Positions 17,625-25,317 of a stretch of 40,998 nt of DNA are shown here, one piece after another. Source of the stretch: an uncultured Opitutia bacterium (GTDB lineage Bacteria > Verrucomicrobiota > Verrucomicrobiia > Opitutales > Opitutaceae); NCBI GenBank assembly GCA_903830425.1, contig CAIKTR010000086.1, positions 1 to 40,998 of the forward strand, read 5' to 3'. A program made the position numbers and the translations under genes. Each line of letters opens with the position of its first letter. Position 1 is the first letter of the stretch. Under the pieces are notes generated by a model, which was not told the DNA's origin, searched no databases, and saw nothing but the letters and a program-made list of their open reading frames with translations.

Positions 17625-18665
17625 ATGCCCGCCCCCTTTCACCTCCAGCTCACGGCCGACTTCTTCGGCGCGGACGGGCGGACGAAGTATGACGACATCG
17701 GGCTCGCCGTGTTGGCCGCGGCGCCGCACATCCGGCCGGTCCCCTTCCCCCGCCACGAGCCCGAGATTGCGCCGGACCAGCTGGCGACCGCGAACGGCGT
17801 GATCGTGCTGACCCCGAAGGTCACCGCGCAGTCGCTCGCCCAGGCGCCCGACCTTCTGGCCGTCGGCCGCTTCGGGGTGGGCTACGACTCCGTCGACGTG
17901 CCGGCGTGCACCGCGGCGGACGTGGCGGTCTTCATCACCGCGGGCGCGGTGGACCGGTCGGTCGCGGAGGCCACGGTGGGCTGGATGATCGCGCTGGCGC
18001 ACCGGGTGCGCGCGAAGGACCAGCTGGTGCGCACGGGAGGGTGGGACCAGCGCTCGCAGTACATGGGCAGCGAGCTGCGCGACCGGACGCTCGGGCTGAT
18101 CGGCCTGGGCGGCATTGCGCGCACGGTCCTCCAGCTGCTCGCCCCCTGGGGCATGCGGCCGGCCCTGGCCTACGACCCCTACCTCGACGCCGCCGCCGCC
18201 GCGCAGGCCGGGGCGCGCCTGGTTTCCCTGGAGGAACTCCTGCGCTCGTCGGACTTTGTGTCGATCCACTGTCCCCTGACGGAGCAAACGCGGGGCCTGC
18301 TGGGGGCGCCGCAGCTCGCGCAGATGCGGCCCACGGCCTACCTCCTGAACACGGCGCGCGGCGGGATCGTGGACGAGGCGGCGCTCTATGCGGCGCTGCA
18401 GGCCGGCCGCCTGGCCGGCGCGGCGCTGGATTGCTTTGCGCAGGAGCCGGTGCGGACGCCGCCGCCGCTGGCGGCGCTGGAGAACGTGCTGTTCGCCCCG
18501 CACTGCATCGCCTGGACCCACGAATTGTTTCGCGACATCGGCCGGGCGGCCTGTCAGGGCATGGTCGACCTGTCGCTGGGGAGGCAACCGCGCGGGGTCG
18601 TGAACCCCGCGGTCTTCGCCAAGCCCTCGTTTCAGGAAAAATGGAGGCGGGTATGCCGGTTCTGA
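17625..18665 (+). CDS. D-isomer 2-hydroxyacid dehydrogenase family protein
   Basis: The 346-residue enzyme has the split substrate domain and inserted NAD domain of the family. VGRFGVGYDSVDVPACTAAD marks the domain junction, and GLIGLGGIARTVLQLL is the Rossmann G-x-G-x-x-G region. The catalytic triad is visible as Arg in LLNTARGGIVDE, Glu in CFAQEPV and His in LFAPHCIAWTHE. Members reduce 2-keto acids or oxidise D-2-hydroxyacids (phosphoglycerate, glycerate, lactate). Between an aldolase and an SDR enzyme a role in sugar-acid or hydroxypyruvate/pyruvate metabolism is likely, but the substrate cannot be read from the sequence. Start 17625 lies 15 bases after the aldolase stop, consistent with an operon. 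Confidence 0.88.
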   Translation: MPAPFHLQLTADFFGADGRTKYDDIGLAVLAAAPHIRPVPFPRHEPEIAPDQLATANGVIVLTPKVTAQSLAQAPDLLAVGRFGVGYDSVDVPACTAADVAVFITAGAVDRSVAEATVGWMIALAHRVRAKDQLVRTGGWDQRSQYMGSELRDRTLGLIGLGGIARTVLQLLAPWGMRPALAYDPYLDAAAAAQAGARLVSLEELLRSSDFVSIHCPLTEQTRGLLGAPQLAQMRPTAYLLNTARGGIVDEAALYAALQAGRLAGAALDCFAQEPVRTPPPLAALENVLFAPHCIAWTHELFRDIGRAACQGMVDLSLGRQPRGVVNPAVFAKPSFQEKWRRVCRF

Positions 18666-18714
18666 ATCCCGCCCAGTCCGGGGGCGCGGACCTCCGCCGG
18701 ACGGAGGGGGCCCC

Positions 18715-19563
18715 ATGAGCGCCCCGGCTAAATTCTCGCCGGGTCCCGGCCGGCTCGCGGGCCGGGTGGCCTGGATCAGCGGCGCCACCTCCGGCATCGG
18801 GGCGGCGGCGGCGGAACTGTTCGTGCAGGAGGGCGCCCGGGTGGCGCTGGTGGGCCGCCGCCTGGGGCTGGGGCGCAAGATCGCGGCCCGCCTCAACCGG
18901 CGGGTGCCTGGCGCCGCCCGGGCGCTCGCCTGCGATGTCAGCTCCGAGGCGGCGGTCGCGCGCTCGCTGAAGGCCACGGTCCAGGCCTTCGGGCGCCTCG
19001 ACATTCTGGTGAACAATGCCGGCCGGGTGGAGATCGGTGAACTCCACCAATATTCCGAGGCCCAGTGGGACCGCCTGATGGCGGTCAACGTGAAGTCGAT
19101 GTTCTTCGCCTTCAAACACGCCTTCCCCCGGCTGCGCGCGGCCCGGCGCGGTTACGTCGTCAACGTCGGGTCGATCAGCAGCTTTGTCGGGCAGGCCCGC
19201 ACCCCCGTCTACACCACGACCAAGCACGCCATTCTCGGGCTCACGCGCTCAATCGCCCTCGACTACGCGGCCCACGGCATCCGCTGCAACTGCGTCTGCC
19301 CCGGCATCACGGAGACCCCGATGCTGTGGGAGCACCTGAATGTCCGGCCCGATCCGCGCGCGGCGCTGGCCGAGCGCCTGCGCCGCGTGCCGATGGGGGT
19401 CTCGCTTTCGCCCCTCGACGTGGCGAAGGCGATCCTGTACTTCAGCTGTGAGGATTCGGCCGGCGTGACCGGGACCTCGCTCACCATCGATGGCGGCTAT
19501 CTCGCGGCGGCGGAGTGGGCGGGGGACGGGCCCACCGCGTTTCAGGCGTCCCCCCACCCATGA
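18715..19563 (+). CDS. SDR family NAD(P)-dependent oxidoreductase
   Basis: This 282-residue protein is a classical short-chain dehydrogenase. The cofactor motif GATSGIG is at about residues 22-28, followed by NNAGRVEIGE, the catalytic Ser in VNVGSISSFVGQ, and YTTTK, the Y-x-x-x-K catalytic pair. PGITETPM and a C-terminal GTSLTIDGGYL complete the family pattern. VGRRLGLGRK after the second beta strand places Arg residues where NADP-preferring members have them, so NADP is possible. In sugar-acid pathways such enzymes oxidise or reduce hydroxyls of aldonates or 3-deoxy-2-keto acids. Its stop overlaps the next start in an ATGA arrangement, so it is translationally coupled to the isomerase gene. 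Confidence 0.9.
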   Translation: MSAPAKFSPGPGRLAGRVAWISGATSGIGAAAAELFVQEGARVALVGRRLGLGRKIAARLNRRVPGAARALACDVSSEAAVARSLKATVQAFGRLDILVNNAGRVEIGELHQYSEAQWDRLMAVNVKSMFFAFKHAFPRLRAARRGYVVNVGSISSFVGQARTPVYTTTKHAILGLTRSIALDYAAHGIRCNCVCPGITETPMLWEHLNVRPDPRAALAERLRRVPMGVSLSPLDVAKAILYFSCEDSAGVTGTSLTIDGGYLAAAEWAGDGPTAFQASPHP

Positions 19564-20405
19564 AAGCCAAATTTGCCTGCGCGGATTTTACCTTCCCGCT
19601 GCTGAGCCACGCGCACGCGCTGGACCTGATTGCCAGCCTGGGTTTCCAGGGGGTGGACCTGGGCCTGTTCGAGCAACGCTCGCACCGCTGGCCTTCGCAG
19701 GAGTTGCGGCGTCCCGCGGTCAGCGGTCGCCGGCTCCGGCGCACGCTGGACGAACGCGGCCTGAAGGCGGCCGATGTCTTCCTCCAACTGGCGCCCGATT
19801 TCACGCCCTGGGCCATCAACCAGCCGGCCGCCGGTCGCCGGCGGAAGGCGCGCGACTGGTTCCAGCGCACGCTGGAGTACGCCGCCGCGGCGGGCAGCCG
19901 TCACGTCACCACCCTCCCCGGGGTCGTGTTTGCCGAGGAAGGGCGCGCGGCCTCGCTGGCGCGGGCCGTGGCCGAGCTGGCCTGGCGGGTGGAGCAGAGC
20001 CGGGCCGCGGGGCTCACCTTCGGCACCGAGGCGCACGTGGGCTCCCTCGCGGCCACGCCCGAGGAGGCCGCCGAGTTGGTCCGGCGCGTGCCGGGGCTGA
20101 CCCTCACGCTGGACTACACCCATTTCACCCGCGCCGGGATCCCGGACCGCCGGATCGAGCCGCTGGTGCCCGCGGCGAGCCATGTCCACATGCGCGGCGC
20201 CTGCCGCGGCCGCCTGCAGTGCAACTTCCGGCAGAACACCATCGACTACCCCCGCCTGCTCGCGGCGCTGCAGCGGGCCGGCTACCGGGGCTGGATCGGC
20301 GTCGAGTACGTCTGGCTGGACTGGGAGCACTGCAACGAAAGCGACAACGTCTCGGAGACCCTCCAGTTGCGCGACTTCCTCCGCGCCACCGCGGCGAAAC
20401 TCTGA
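19560..20405 (+). CDS. Sugar phosphate isomerase/epimerase (xylose isomerase-like TIM barrel)
   Basis: The 281-residue protein fits the AP endonuclease 2/xylose isomerase-like barrel: FACADFTFPLLSHAHALDLI, then GFQGVDLGLFEQRSH, VTTLPGVVFAEEGRAAS, TFGTEAHVGSLAATPEEA, LTLTLDYTHFTRAGI, HVHMRGACRGRLQC, and a last strand GWIGVEYVWLDW. Acidic and His residues at strand ends (Glu in TEAHVGS, Asp in LDYTHF, His in HVHMRG, Glu in GVEYVW) match the metal site of this superfamily, which contains sugar isomerases, epimerases and inosose dehydratases. The start overlaps the SDR stop (ATGA). The next gene begins 8 bases after the stop. The substrate is unknown; context suggests a sugar or sugar acid entering the aldolase route. 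Confidence 0.85.
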   Translation: MKAKFACADFTFPLLSHAHALDLIASLGFQGVDLGLFEQRSHRWPSQELRRPAVSGRRLRRTLDERGLKAADVFLQLAPDFTPWAINQPAAGRRRKARDWFQRTLEYAAAAGSRHVTTLPGVVFAEEGRAASLARAVAELAWRVEQSRAAGLTFGTEAHVGSLAATPEEAAELVRRVPGLTLTLDYTHFTRAGIPDRRIEPLVPAASHVHMRGACRGRLQCNFRQNTIDYPRLLAALQRAGYRGWIGVEYVWLDWEHCNESDNVSETLQLRDFLRATAAKL

Positions 20406-20413
20406 CCGCCCCG

Positions 20414-21058
20414 ATGCCCCCCGCCGCCCTCGATCGCAAGTCCGCCGTCGCCCTGCTCGAGATCCACTCGCTGGGCGCCGCGCTGGTGGTGCTCGACCGC
20501 GTGGAGAAGTCCGCGCTGGTCCAGGTGCTGCAGGCCGAGCTGAACGACGCCTACGGGCTCTTCCTCAAGCTCACCGGCGACTCCGCCGCGGTCCGGATCG
20601 CGACCGACACCGCCCGGGAGGTGGCGGCCACCATGCAGGTCGCGCTCACCGCGGAGGTCCTCGACGCGCCGGCGGCGGGCACGTGGACCGTGCTGGAGAG
20701 CCCGCCGGAATACCAGCCGCTGCTGGAGCAGGAAGTCGTCTTCACCCCCGGACACCGGGCCCTTTCCATGACTGACAAAACCCCCACCACCGAGGCCCTC
20801 GGCCTGATTGAGACGCAGGGCTTCACCGCCGTCACCGCGGCCACGGATGCCGCCTGCAAGACCGCCGCGATCCGCGTGATCGCCAAGGAAAAGCTCGGCG
20901 GCGGCTACATCACCGTGATCTTCGCGGGCGATGTCGCCGCGGTCACCGCCGCCGTCGAGGCGGGCCGCCAGGCCGCCGAGGCGGTCGGCAAGCTCGTCTC
21001 CGCCTACGTCATCGCCCGGCCCAGCGAGGGCGTGGGCCAGATCCTCACCCGACTCTGA
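20414..21058 (+). CDS. Bacterial microcompartment shell protein with two BMC domains
   Basis: The second half of this 214-residue protein (about 119-205) is an unmistakable BMC domain: EALGLIETQGFTAVTAATDA, then KEKLGGGYITVIFAGDVAAV and VEAGRQAAEAVGKLVSAYVI. This is the pattern of hexameric shell proteins such as PduA and EutM. The first half (10-90) has the same order of elements but is diverged: SAVALLEIHSLGAALVVLDR, FLKLTGDSAAVRIATDTARE. Two BMC domains in one chain indicate a trimer-forming BMC-T type protein that makes a pseudohexagonal shell tile, perhaps with a gated pore. No other shell gene (BMC-H, BMC-P) is in the window. In Planctomycetes and Verrucomicrobia, microcompartments degrade L-fucose and L-rhamnose through lactaldehyde. 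An in-frame ATG at 20768 would yield the second domain alone. Confidence 0.9.
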   Translation: MPPAALDRKSAVALLEIHSLGAALVVLDRVEKSALVQVLQAELNDAYGLFLKLTGDSAAVRIATDTAREVAATMQVALTAEVLDAPAAGTWTVLESPPEYQPLLEQEVVFTPGHRALSMTDKTPTTEALGLIETQGFTAVTAATDAACKTAAIRVIAKEKLGGGYITVIFAGDVAAVTAAVEAGRQAAEAVGKLVSAYVIARPSEGVGQILTRL

Positions 21059-21099
21059 GGGCCCGCCCCCGGCGCCCGGAACCCCCGCTGCCCCCCGCC

Positions 21100-22236
21100 A
21101 TGAAATCCCCGCTGACACGCCAGGCCGGCCAGCCCGGCTGGAGCCTGGCCCACGACCGGGTCCAGGCCTTCCTCACCCAGACCGGCGGCCACCTCGCGCC
21201 GGTGGTCTTCCGGCTCGGCCGGCGCGCGGTGCAGCCGTTTTCGATCACGCCGTGGGCGGACGAGCCGCTGCCGGGCACGCCGCCCATGCTGCGGGTCGCC
21301 CGGGGCGATTTCTTCTGCTGCCCGTTTGGCGGCAACGCCGAGCCGTACCGGGGCGAGCGCCATCCGCCGCACGGGGAGACGGCCAACCGCCCCTGGCGCT
21401 TCGAGTCGTGCGAGCGGGCCGGCGACACCGTCACGCTGCACGCCTCCCTGCGGACGCGGGTGCGCCGCGGCCGGGTGGACAAGCGGCTGGTCCTGCGCGA
21501 CGGGCATGCGGCGGTCTACTGCGAGCACCTCCTGTCCGGCTTCTCCGGCCCGATGCCGATCGGCACGCACCCGATGCTGCGGCTGCCGGACGAGCCGGGC
21601 GCGGGACGCATTTCCACCAGCCCGTTCCGGCGCGGCCAGGTGGTCCCGACGGCCTGGGAGCAGCCCGCGGCGAAGGGCTACTCCTGGCTCAAGCCCGGCG
21701 CGGTGTTCACCTCCCTGAAGCGGGTGCCGGCCCGGGACGGCGGCACGGTCGACCTCAGCCGCTATCCGGCGCGGCGCGGCTACGAGGAGCTGGTGCAGCT
21801 GGTCAGCGACGACCGGCTGCCCTTCGCGTGGAGCGCGGTGACGCTGCCGCGGGAGGGTTATGTGTTTTTCACGGTCAAGAACCCGCGGGTGCTCCGGGAG
21901 ACCGTCCTGTGGTTTTCCAACGGGGGCCGGCACTACCCGCCGTGGAACGGCCGGCATGTGAACGTGCTCGGCGTCGAGGACGTCACGGCCTATTTCCACC
22001 TCGGGCTCGCCGCCTCGGCGCGGGCCAACCCGCTCAGCCGCGGGGGGGCGGCGACGGCGGTGACGCTGTCGCCCCGGCGCCCGCTGCGGGTGGCGCACAT
22101 CCTGGCGGTCGCCGCGATCCCGCGCGACTTCGACGAGATGGTGTCGCTCCGGCCGCACCGCGGAGGCGTGAGCCTCACGTCGCGGAGCGGGCGGACGGTC
22201 CGGGTGCCGCTCGACCTGGATTTTGTCCAGGGGTGA
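21100..22236 (+). CDS. Galactose mutarotase-like fold protein, putative
   Basis: This 378-residue protein has no signal peptide. The sequence is rich in beta strands with a layout resembling the aldose epimerase superfamily: a sugar-facing opening (FFCCPFGGNAEPYRGERHPP), then HGETANRPWRFESCER, HLLSGFSGPMPIGTHPMLRL and VLWFSNGGRHYPPWNGRH near residue 280. The HGE/NRPW and THPM segments with repeated His, Glu and Trp look like a carbohydrate pocket. I would not name the reaction. It is the last gene of the plus-strand run, 41 bases after the BMC gene, and may supply the right anomer for the isomerase or belong to a neighbouring function. Confidence 0.65.
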   Translation: MKSPLTRQAGQPGWSLAHDRVQAFLTQTGGHLAPVVFRLGRRAVQPFSITPWADEPLPGTPPMLRVARGDFFCCPFGGNAEPYRGERHPPHGETANRPWRFESCERAGDTVTLHASLRTRVRRGRVDKRLVLRDGHAAVYCEHLLSGFSGPMPIGTHPMLRLPDEPGAGRISTSPFRRGQVVPTAWEQPAAKGYSWLKPGAVFTSLKRVPARDGGTVDLSRYPARRGYEELVQLVSDDRLPFAWSAVTLPREGYVFFTVKNPRVLRETVLWFSNGGRHYPPWNGRHVNVLGVEDVTAYFHLGLAASARANPLSRGGAATAVTLSPRRPLRVAHILAVAAIPRDFDEMVSLRPHRGGVSLTSRSGRTVRVPLDLDFVQG

Positions 22237-22296
22237 CGGGGCGGCGGGCGGAAAAAGTCGCTGTTCCTCCGCGAATTTTTGGTGCAGGCTGACCCG

Positions 22297-22980
22297 GTGC
22301 AAGCCTCTGATTTTTTCGCCCTGCCTGCGTCGCTGACGCGCTTTGCCCCGTTTTTTCCGGCCGGCGTGGCGCCGTGGGAATGGATCAAGGCCATCGGGGC
22401 GGCGCTGGCGGTGCAGCCGTTTGACCAGGCGCTGCCGGCCCTGCCGCGCGGGGTGCATGTCGAGGGTCTGGTCTATCTGCACCCGACGGTGAAGCTGCCG
22501 CCGTCGGCCACGATCATCGGGCCGGTGTGGATCGGGGCGCACACGGAGATCCGCCCGGGGGCCTTCCTCCGGGGCAACGTGATCGTGGGCGAGCACGGCG
22601 TGCTCGGCCATGCCTGCGAGTTCAAGAACTGCCTGCTGATGAACCGCGTGCAGGTGCCGCATTTCAACTACGTGGGCGACTCGATCCTCGGCAACGGCGC
22701 GCATTTTGGCGCGGGGGTGATCTGCTCCAACGTCCGGCTCGACCAGAAAAACGTGGCCGTCCAGCGCCCCGGCGGGACCATGGTGGACACCGGGCTGAAG
22801 AAGTTCGGGGCGATCGTCGGGGACCGCGCCGAGGTCGGGTGCAATGCCGTGCTGCAGCCCGGCACCCTGCTCGGGCCGCGTTCGCTGGTGATGCCGCTGA
22901 CGGCCTTTGGCGGCTACCTGCTGCCCGCGACCATCGCGCGCAACCGGCAGCAGGTCACGACCCTGCCGCGCCGGGATTGA
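22297..22980 (+). CDS. Left-handed beta-helix (hexapeptide) acyl/nucleotidyl transferase-like protein
   Basis: This protein of about 227 residues has no nucleotide-binding N-terminal domain but carries hexapeptide repeats from residue 60 on: GLVYLHPTVKLPPSATIIGP, VWIGAHTEIRPGAFLRGNVI, VGEHGVLGHACEFKNCLLM. HFNYVGDSILGNGAHFGAG, then GAIVGDRAEVGCNAVLQPGT, follow. HFNYVGDS is close to the GlmU acetyltransferase motif, so a sugar-nucleotide acetyltransferase-like role is likely, as in the stand-alone GlmU C-terminal family. Start choice is uncertain: GTG 22297 has AGG 8 bases upstream, while TTG 22279 and GTG 22282 are in frame without a visible ribosome binding site. trpS follows after 36 bases. 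Confidence 0.8.
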   Translation: MQASDFFALPASLTRFAPFFPAGVAPWEWIKAIGAALAVQPFDQALPALPRGVHVEGLVYLHPTVKLPPSATIIGPVWIGAHTEIRPGAFLRGNVIVGEHGVLGHACEFKNCLLMNRVQVPHFNYVGDSILGNGAHFGAGVICSNVRLDQKNVAVQRPGGTMVDTGLKKFGAIVGDRAEVGCNAVLQPGTLLGPRSLVMPLTAFGGYLLPATIARNRQQVTTLPRRD

Positions 22981-23016
22981 CGCCCGCCCGCGCTTTCCGC
23001 GAGTCTCGCCGCTCCC

Positions 23017-23982
23017 ATGCGCACTCTCACCGGCATCACGCCCTCCGGCTCGCTCCACATCGGCAACTATTTTGGCGCCATGCGCCCGGCCATCGAGGCC
23101 CAGGCGCACGGCGACTGTTTTTACTTCATCGCCGACTACCACTCGATGACCACGGTCACGAACGCGGTCGAGCGCCGCACCCACACGCTCGGCGTCGCGC
23201 TCGACTGGCTGGCCTGCGGCCTGGACCCGAAGGCGAGCGTGTTCTTCCGGCAGAGCGACGTCCCCGAGGTCTGCGAGCTCACCTGGCTGATCGGCTCGCT
23301 CACGCCGATGGGCCTGCTGGAGCGCGCCCACAGCTACAAGGACAAGACGGCGAAGGGCATCGCGGCCAACTTCGGCCTGTTCGCCTACCCGGTGCTGATG
23401 GCCGCCGACATCCTGCTCTACGACACCCAGCGCGTGCCGGTGGGCCGGGACCAGAAGCAGCACGTGGAGATGACCCGCGACATCGCGATCAAGTTCAACG
23501 AGGCCTACGGCGCGACGCTGGTGGTGCCGGAGTCGGAGATTCGCGACGAGGTGGCGGTGGTCCCCGGGCTCGACGGCCAGAAGATGAGCAAGAGCTACGG
23601 CAACACGATCGAGCTGTTCGGCGACGAGGCGGCGCTGCGGAAAAAAATCATGGGCATCAAGATGGACAGCCGCACGCCGGCCGAGCCGAAGCCGGATGCG
23701 GACCAGAACCTGGCGATCCAACTGCTGCGGCTGGTGGCGCCGGCGGCGGTGGCGCGGGACTACGAGCAGCGGCTGGCCGCGGGCGGCCTCGGCTACGGCG
23801 ACCTGAAGAAGGCGCTGTTCGAGCACTACTGGAGCTATTTTGCCGTGGCCCGGGCGCGGCGCGCCGAACTCGCGGCGCATCCCGATTACGTGGCCGGCGT
23901 CCTCCAGGACGGCGCGGAGCGGGCCCGGGCGGTGGCCAGCGTCGTCCTCCGGCGCGCGCGCCGGGCGTGCGGGCTGGAGTAG
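23017..23982 (+). CDS. trpS: Tryptophan--tRNA ligase
   Basis: This 321-residue class I aminoacyl-tRNA synthetase shows the signature HIGN in GSLHIGNYFGAM (residues 11-22) and KMSKS in LDGQKMSKSYGN (about 188-199). ITPSGSLHIGNYFGA is typical of TrpRS, as are FYFIADYHSMTT, FAYPVLMAADILLYD and VPVGRDQKQHVEMTRDIAIK, which frame the tryptophan and ATP sites. Length agrees with bacterial TrpRS. It charges tRNA-Trp in the cytoplasm. It follows the hexapeptide gene by 36 bases and converges on plsC, with only 7 bases between stops, so no separate terminator fits there. Confidence 0.97.
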   Translation: MRTLTGITPSGSLHIGNYFGAMRPAIEAQAHGDCFYFIADYHSMTTVTNAVERRTHTLGVALDWLACGLDPKASVFFRQSDVPEVCELTWLIGSLTPMGLLERAHSYKDKTAKGIAANFGLFAYPVLMAADILLYDTQRVPVGRDQKQHVEMTRDIAIKFNEAYGATLVVPESEIRDEVAVVPGLDGQKMSKSYGNTIELFGDEAALRKKIMGIKMDSRTPAEPKPDADQNLAIQLLRLVAPAAVARDYEQRLAAGGLGYGDLKKALFEHYWSYFAVARARRAELAAHPDYVAGVLQDGAERARAVASVVLRRARRACGLE

Positions 23983-23989
23983 GGCGGGC

Positions 23990-24649
23990 TCAGATCACGA
24001 CCGGCCCGGGCGGCCGCAGCGCGGCGATCCGGTCCATGATGCGCCCGCTCGCGATCTGGTAGCGCTCCTTGCCCGCGCCGGGCTCGTCGTAGCTGGCCGG
24101 CAGGATGGGCGGGCCAAACACGATGGACACCGGCCGGCCCAGCCGCAGGCCCTGGCCCTTGCCGAAGGCCTCGAACGAGCCGAAGATCCGCACCGGGACC
24201 ACGGGCACCTGGGCGCGGCAGCAGATCAGGCCGACGCCGGCTTTCGGCGCGTGCAGGGCCCCGTCCGGCGAGCGCGTGCCCTCCGGGAAGAGCACGAGCC
24301 CCTTGCCCTCCTTGAGCGTGCGCAGCACCCGCTTGATGGCGCTCACGTCCTGGCCCCCGTCGCGGTCGACCGGGATGGTGCCGACCATGTCGAGCCACCA
24401 GGAGGCGAGGCCGGGCTTCCACAGCGTCTTGCGGGCAAAATAGGCGATCTGGCGCTGCACCTGGCAGCCGATGAGCAGCGGGTCGAGAAAGCTCGCGTGG
24501 TTGGCGGCGACCAGGAACGAGCCCGTGCGGGGCAGGTTTTCCAGCCCGATCACCTCGCCCCGGAAGAGGACGTCGTAGCCGACGAGGGAGAGGTAGTGGA
24601 AGAAGCCGTAGACCGGCTCCATTTCCGCCTCGTTGTAGATGCGGCTCAT
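23990..24649 (-). CDS. plsC: 1-acyl-sn-glycerol-3-phosphate acyltransferase (PlsC family)
   Basis: At 219 residues it shows the two classic PlsC motifs: NHASFLDPLLIG (N-H-x4-D, about residues 51-62) for acyl transfer, and LFPEGTRSPDG (about 120-130) for binding the phosphate of the acceptor. VPVVPVRIFGSFEAFGKGQG is the third block. It should add the second acyl chain to lysophosphatidate at the inner membrane during phospholipid synthesis. The start overlaps the cmk stop by 4 bases (24646-24649), a cmk-plsC pairing seen in other bacteria, so the two are likely co-translated. An isolated acyltransferase of the same superfamily (33685-34314) is more distantly related. Confidence 0.92.
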   Translation of the reverse strand: MSRIYNEAEMEPVYGFFHYLSLVGYDVLFRGEVIGLENLPRTGSFLVAANHASFLDPLLIGCQVQRQIAYFARKTLWKPGLASWWLDMVGTIPVDRDGGQDVSAIKRVLRTLKEGKGLVLFPEGTRSPDGALHAPKAGVGLICCRAQVPVVPVRIFGSFEAFGKGQGLRLGRPVSIVFGPPILPASYDEPGAGKERYQIASGRIMDRIAALRPPGPVVI

Positions 24650-25317
24650 GCGGGGGGAAGCCGGGCCGCGATGGCGGCGGCCATCTGCGCGACGACCTCC
24701 TCCCGCGTGGCGAGGGTGGTGTCGATGGAGGTGGCGCCGGCCGGGCAGGTCAGCGGCGAGGCCTGGCGGGAGGAGTCAATCCGGTCGCGCTCGCGGATCT
24801 GGTCCTGCAGCCCCTGGCCGGCGCGCCGCCGTTCCCGCTCGACCGGGTCCGCATGCAGGAAAAACCGGCAGTCCGCATCGGGGAAAATGACCGAGCCGAT
24901 GTCCCGGCCCTCCATCACGACGCCGCGGAACTGGTGCTGGCGGCCCACGGCGGGCAGCCCGCGCTGGTAGGCGAGCAGGGCGGCGCGCAGCTCGGGCAGG
25001 GCGGCGAAGTGGGACACCTGGTCGTTGACCTCGCGGCTGCGGATCTCGTCGCCGGCCACGCGGCCGCCGATCGTCAGCTCCGCGGAGCGGCCGTTGAGCC
25101 GCGTGCCGAGCTGGAGGCCGGCGAGGGCCGCCTGGACCGCCGGGCGGTCGTCCGCCCGCAGGCCCAGCCGCAGCAGCTCCGCCGTGATGGCCCGGTAATA
25201 CGAGCCGGTGTCCACGTGCAGCAGGTGGAAGCGCTCGCTCAGCGTCCGCGACGAGGAGGACTTGCCGGAGGCCGCGCCGCCGTCGATGGCCACGATGATG
25301 AAGGGGGAGGGGGCCAT
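24646..25317 (-). CDS. cmk: (d)CMP kinase
   Basis: The 223-residue protein carries a P-loop, IDGGAASGKSSSSRTL (about 10-25), then HVDTGSYYRAIT, the cytidylate kinase motif D-T-G-x-x-Y-R. VMEGRDIGSVIFPDADCRFF matches the G-R-D-I-G block and the following strand of CMP kinases. A lid region rich in Arg (RERRRAGQGLQDQIRERDRI) is also as expected. It phosphorylates CMP and dCMP. The gene lies between aroA (overlap TGATG, one base) and plsC (4-base overlap). The aroA-cmk order is a common bacterial arrangement, often followed by rpsA, which is absent here. Confidence 0.95.
   Translation of the reverse strand: MAPSPFIIVAIDGGAASGKSSSSRTLSERFHLLHVDTGSYYRAITAELLRLGLRADDRPAVQAALAGLQLGTRLNGRSAELTIGGRVAGDEIRSREVNDQVSHFAALPELRAALLAYQRGLPAVGRQHQFRGVVMEGRDIGSVIFPDADCRFFLHADPVERERRRAGQGLQDQIRERDRIDSSRQASPLTCPAGATSIDTTLATREEVVAQMAAAIAARLPPA

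Noticed and set aside
15888-19115. A 1075-codon minus-strand frame opposite the aldolase, dehydrogenase and SDR genes
   Set aside because: It crosses three well-identified genes and their boundaries, is Arg/His/Gly-rich and has no domain.
21004-23880. A 958-codon minus-strand frame opposite the mutarotase-like, hexapeptide and trpS genes
   Set aside because: Same GC-driven shadow; trpS motifs HIGN and KMSKS fix the coding strand.
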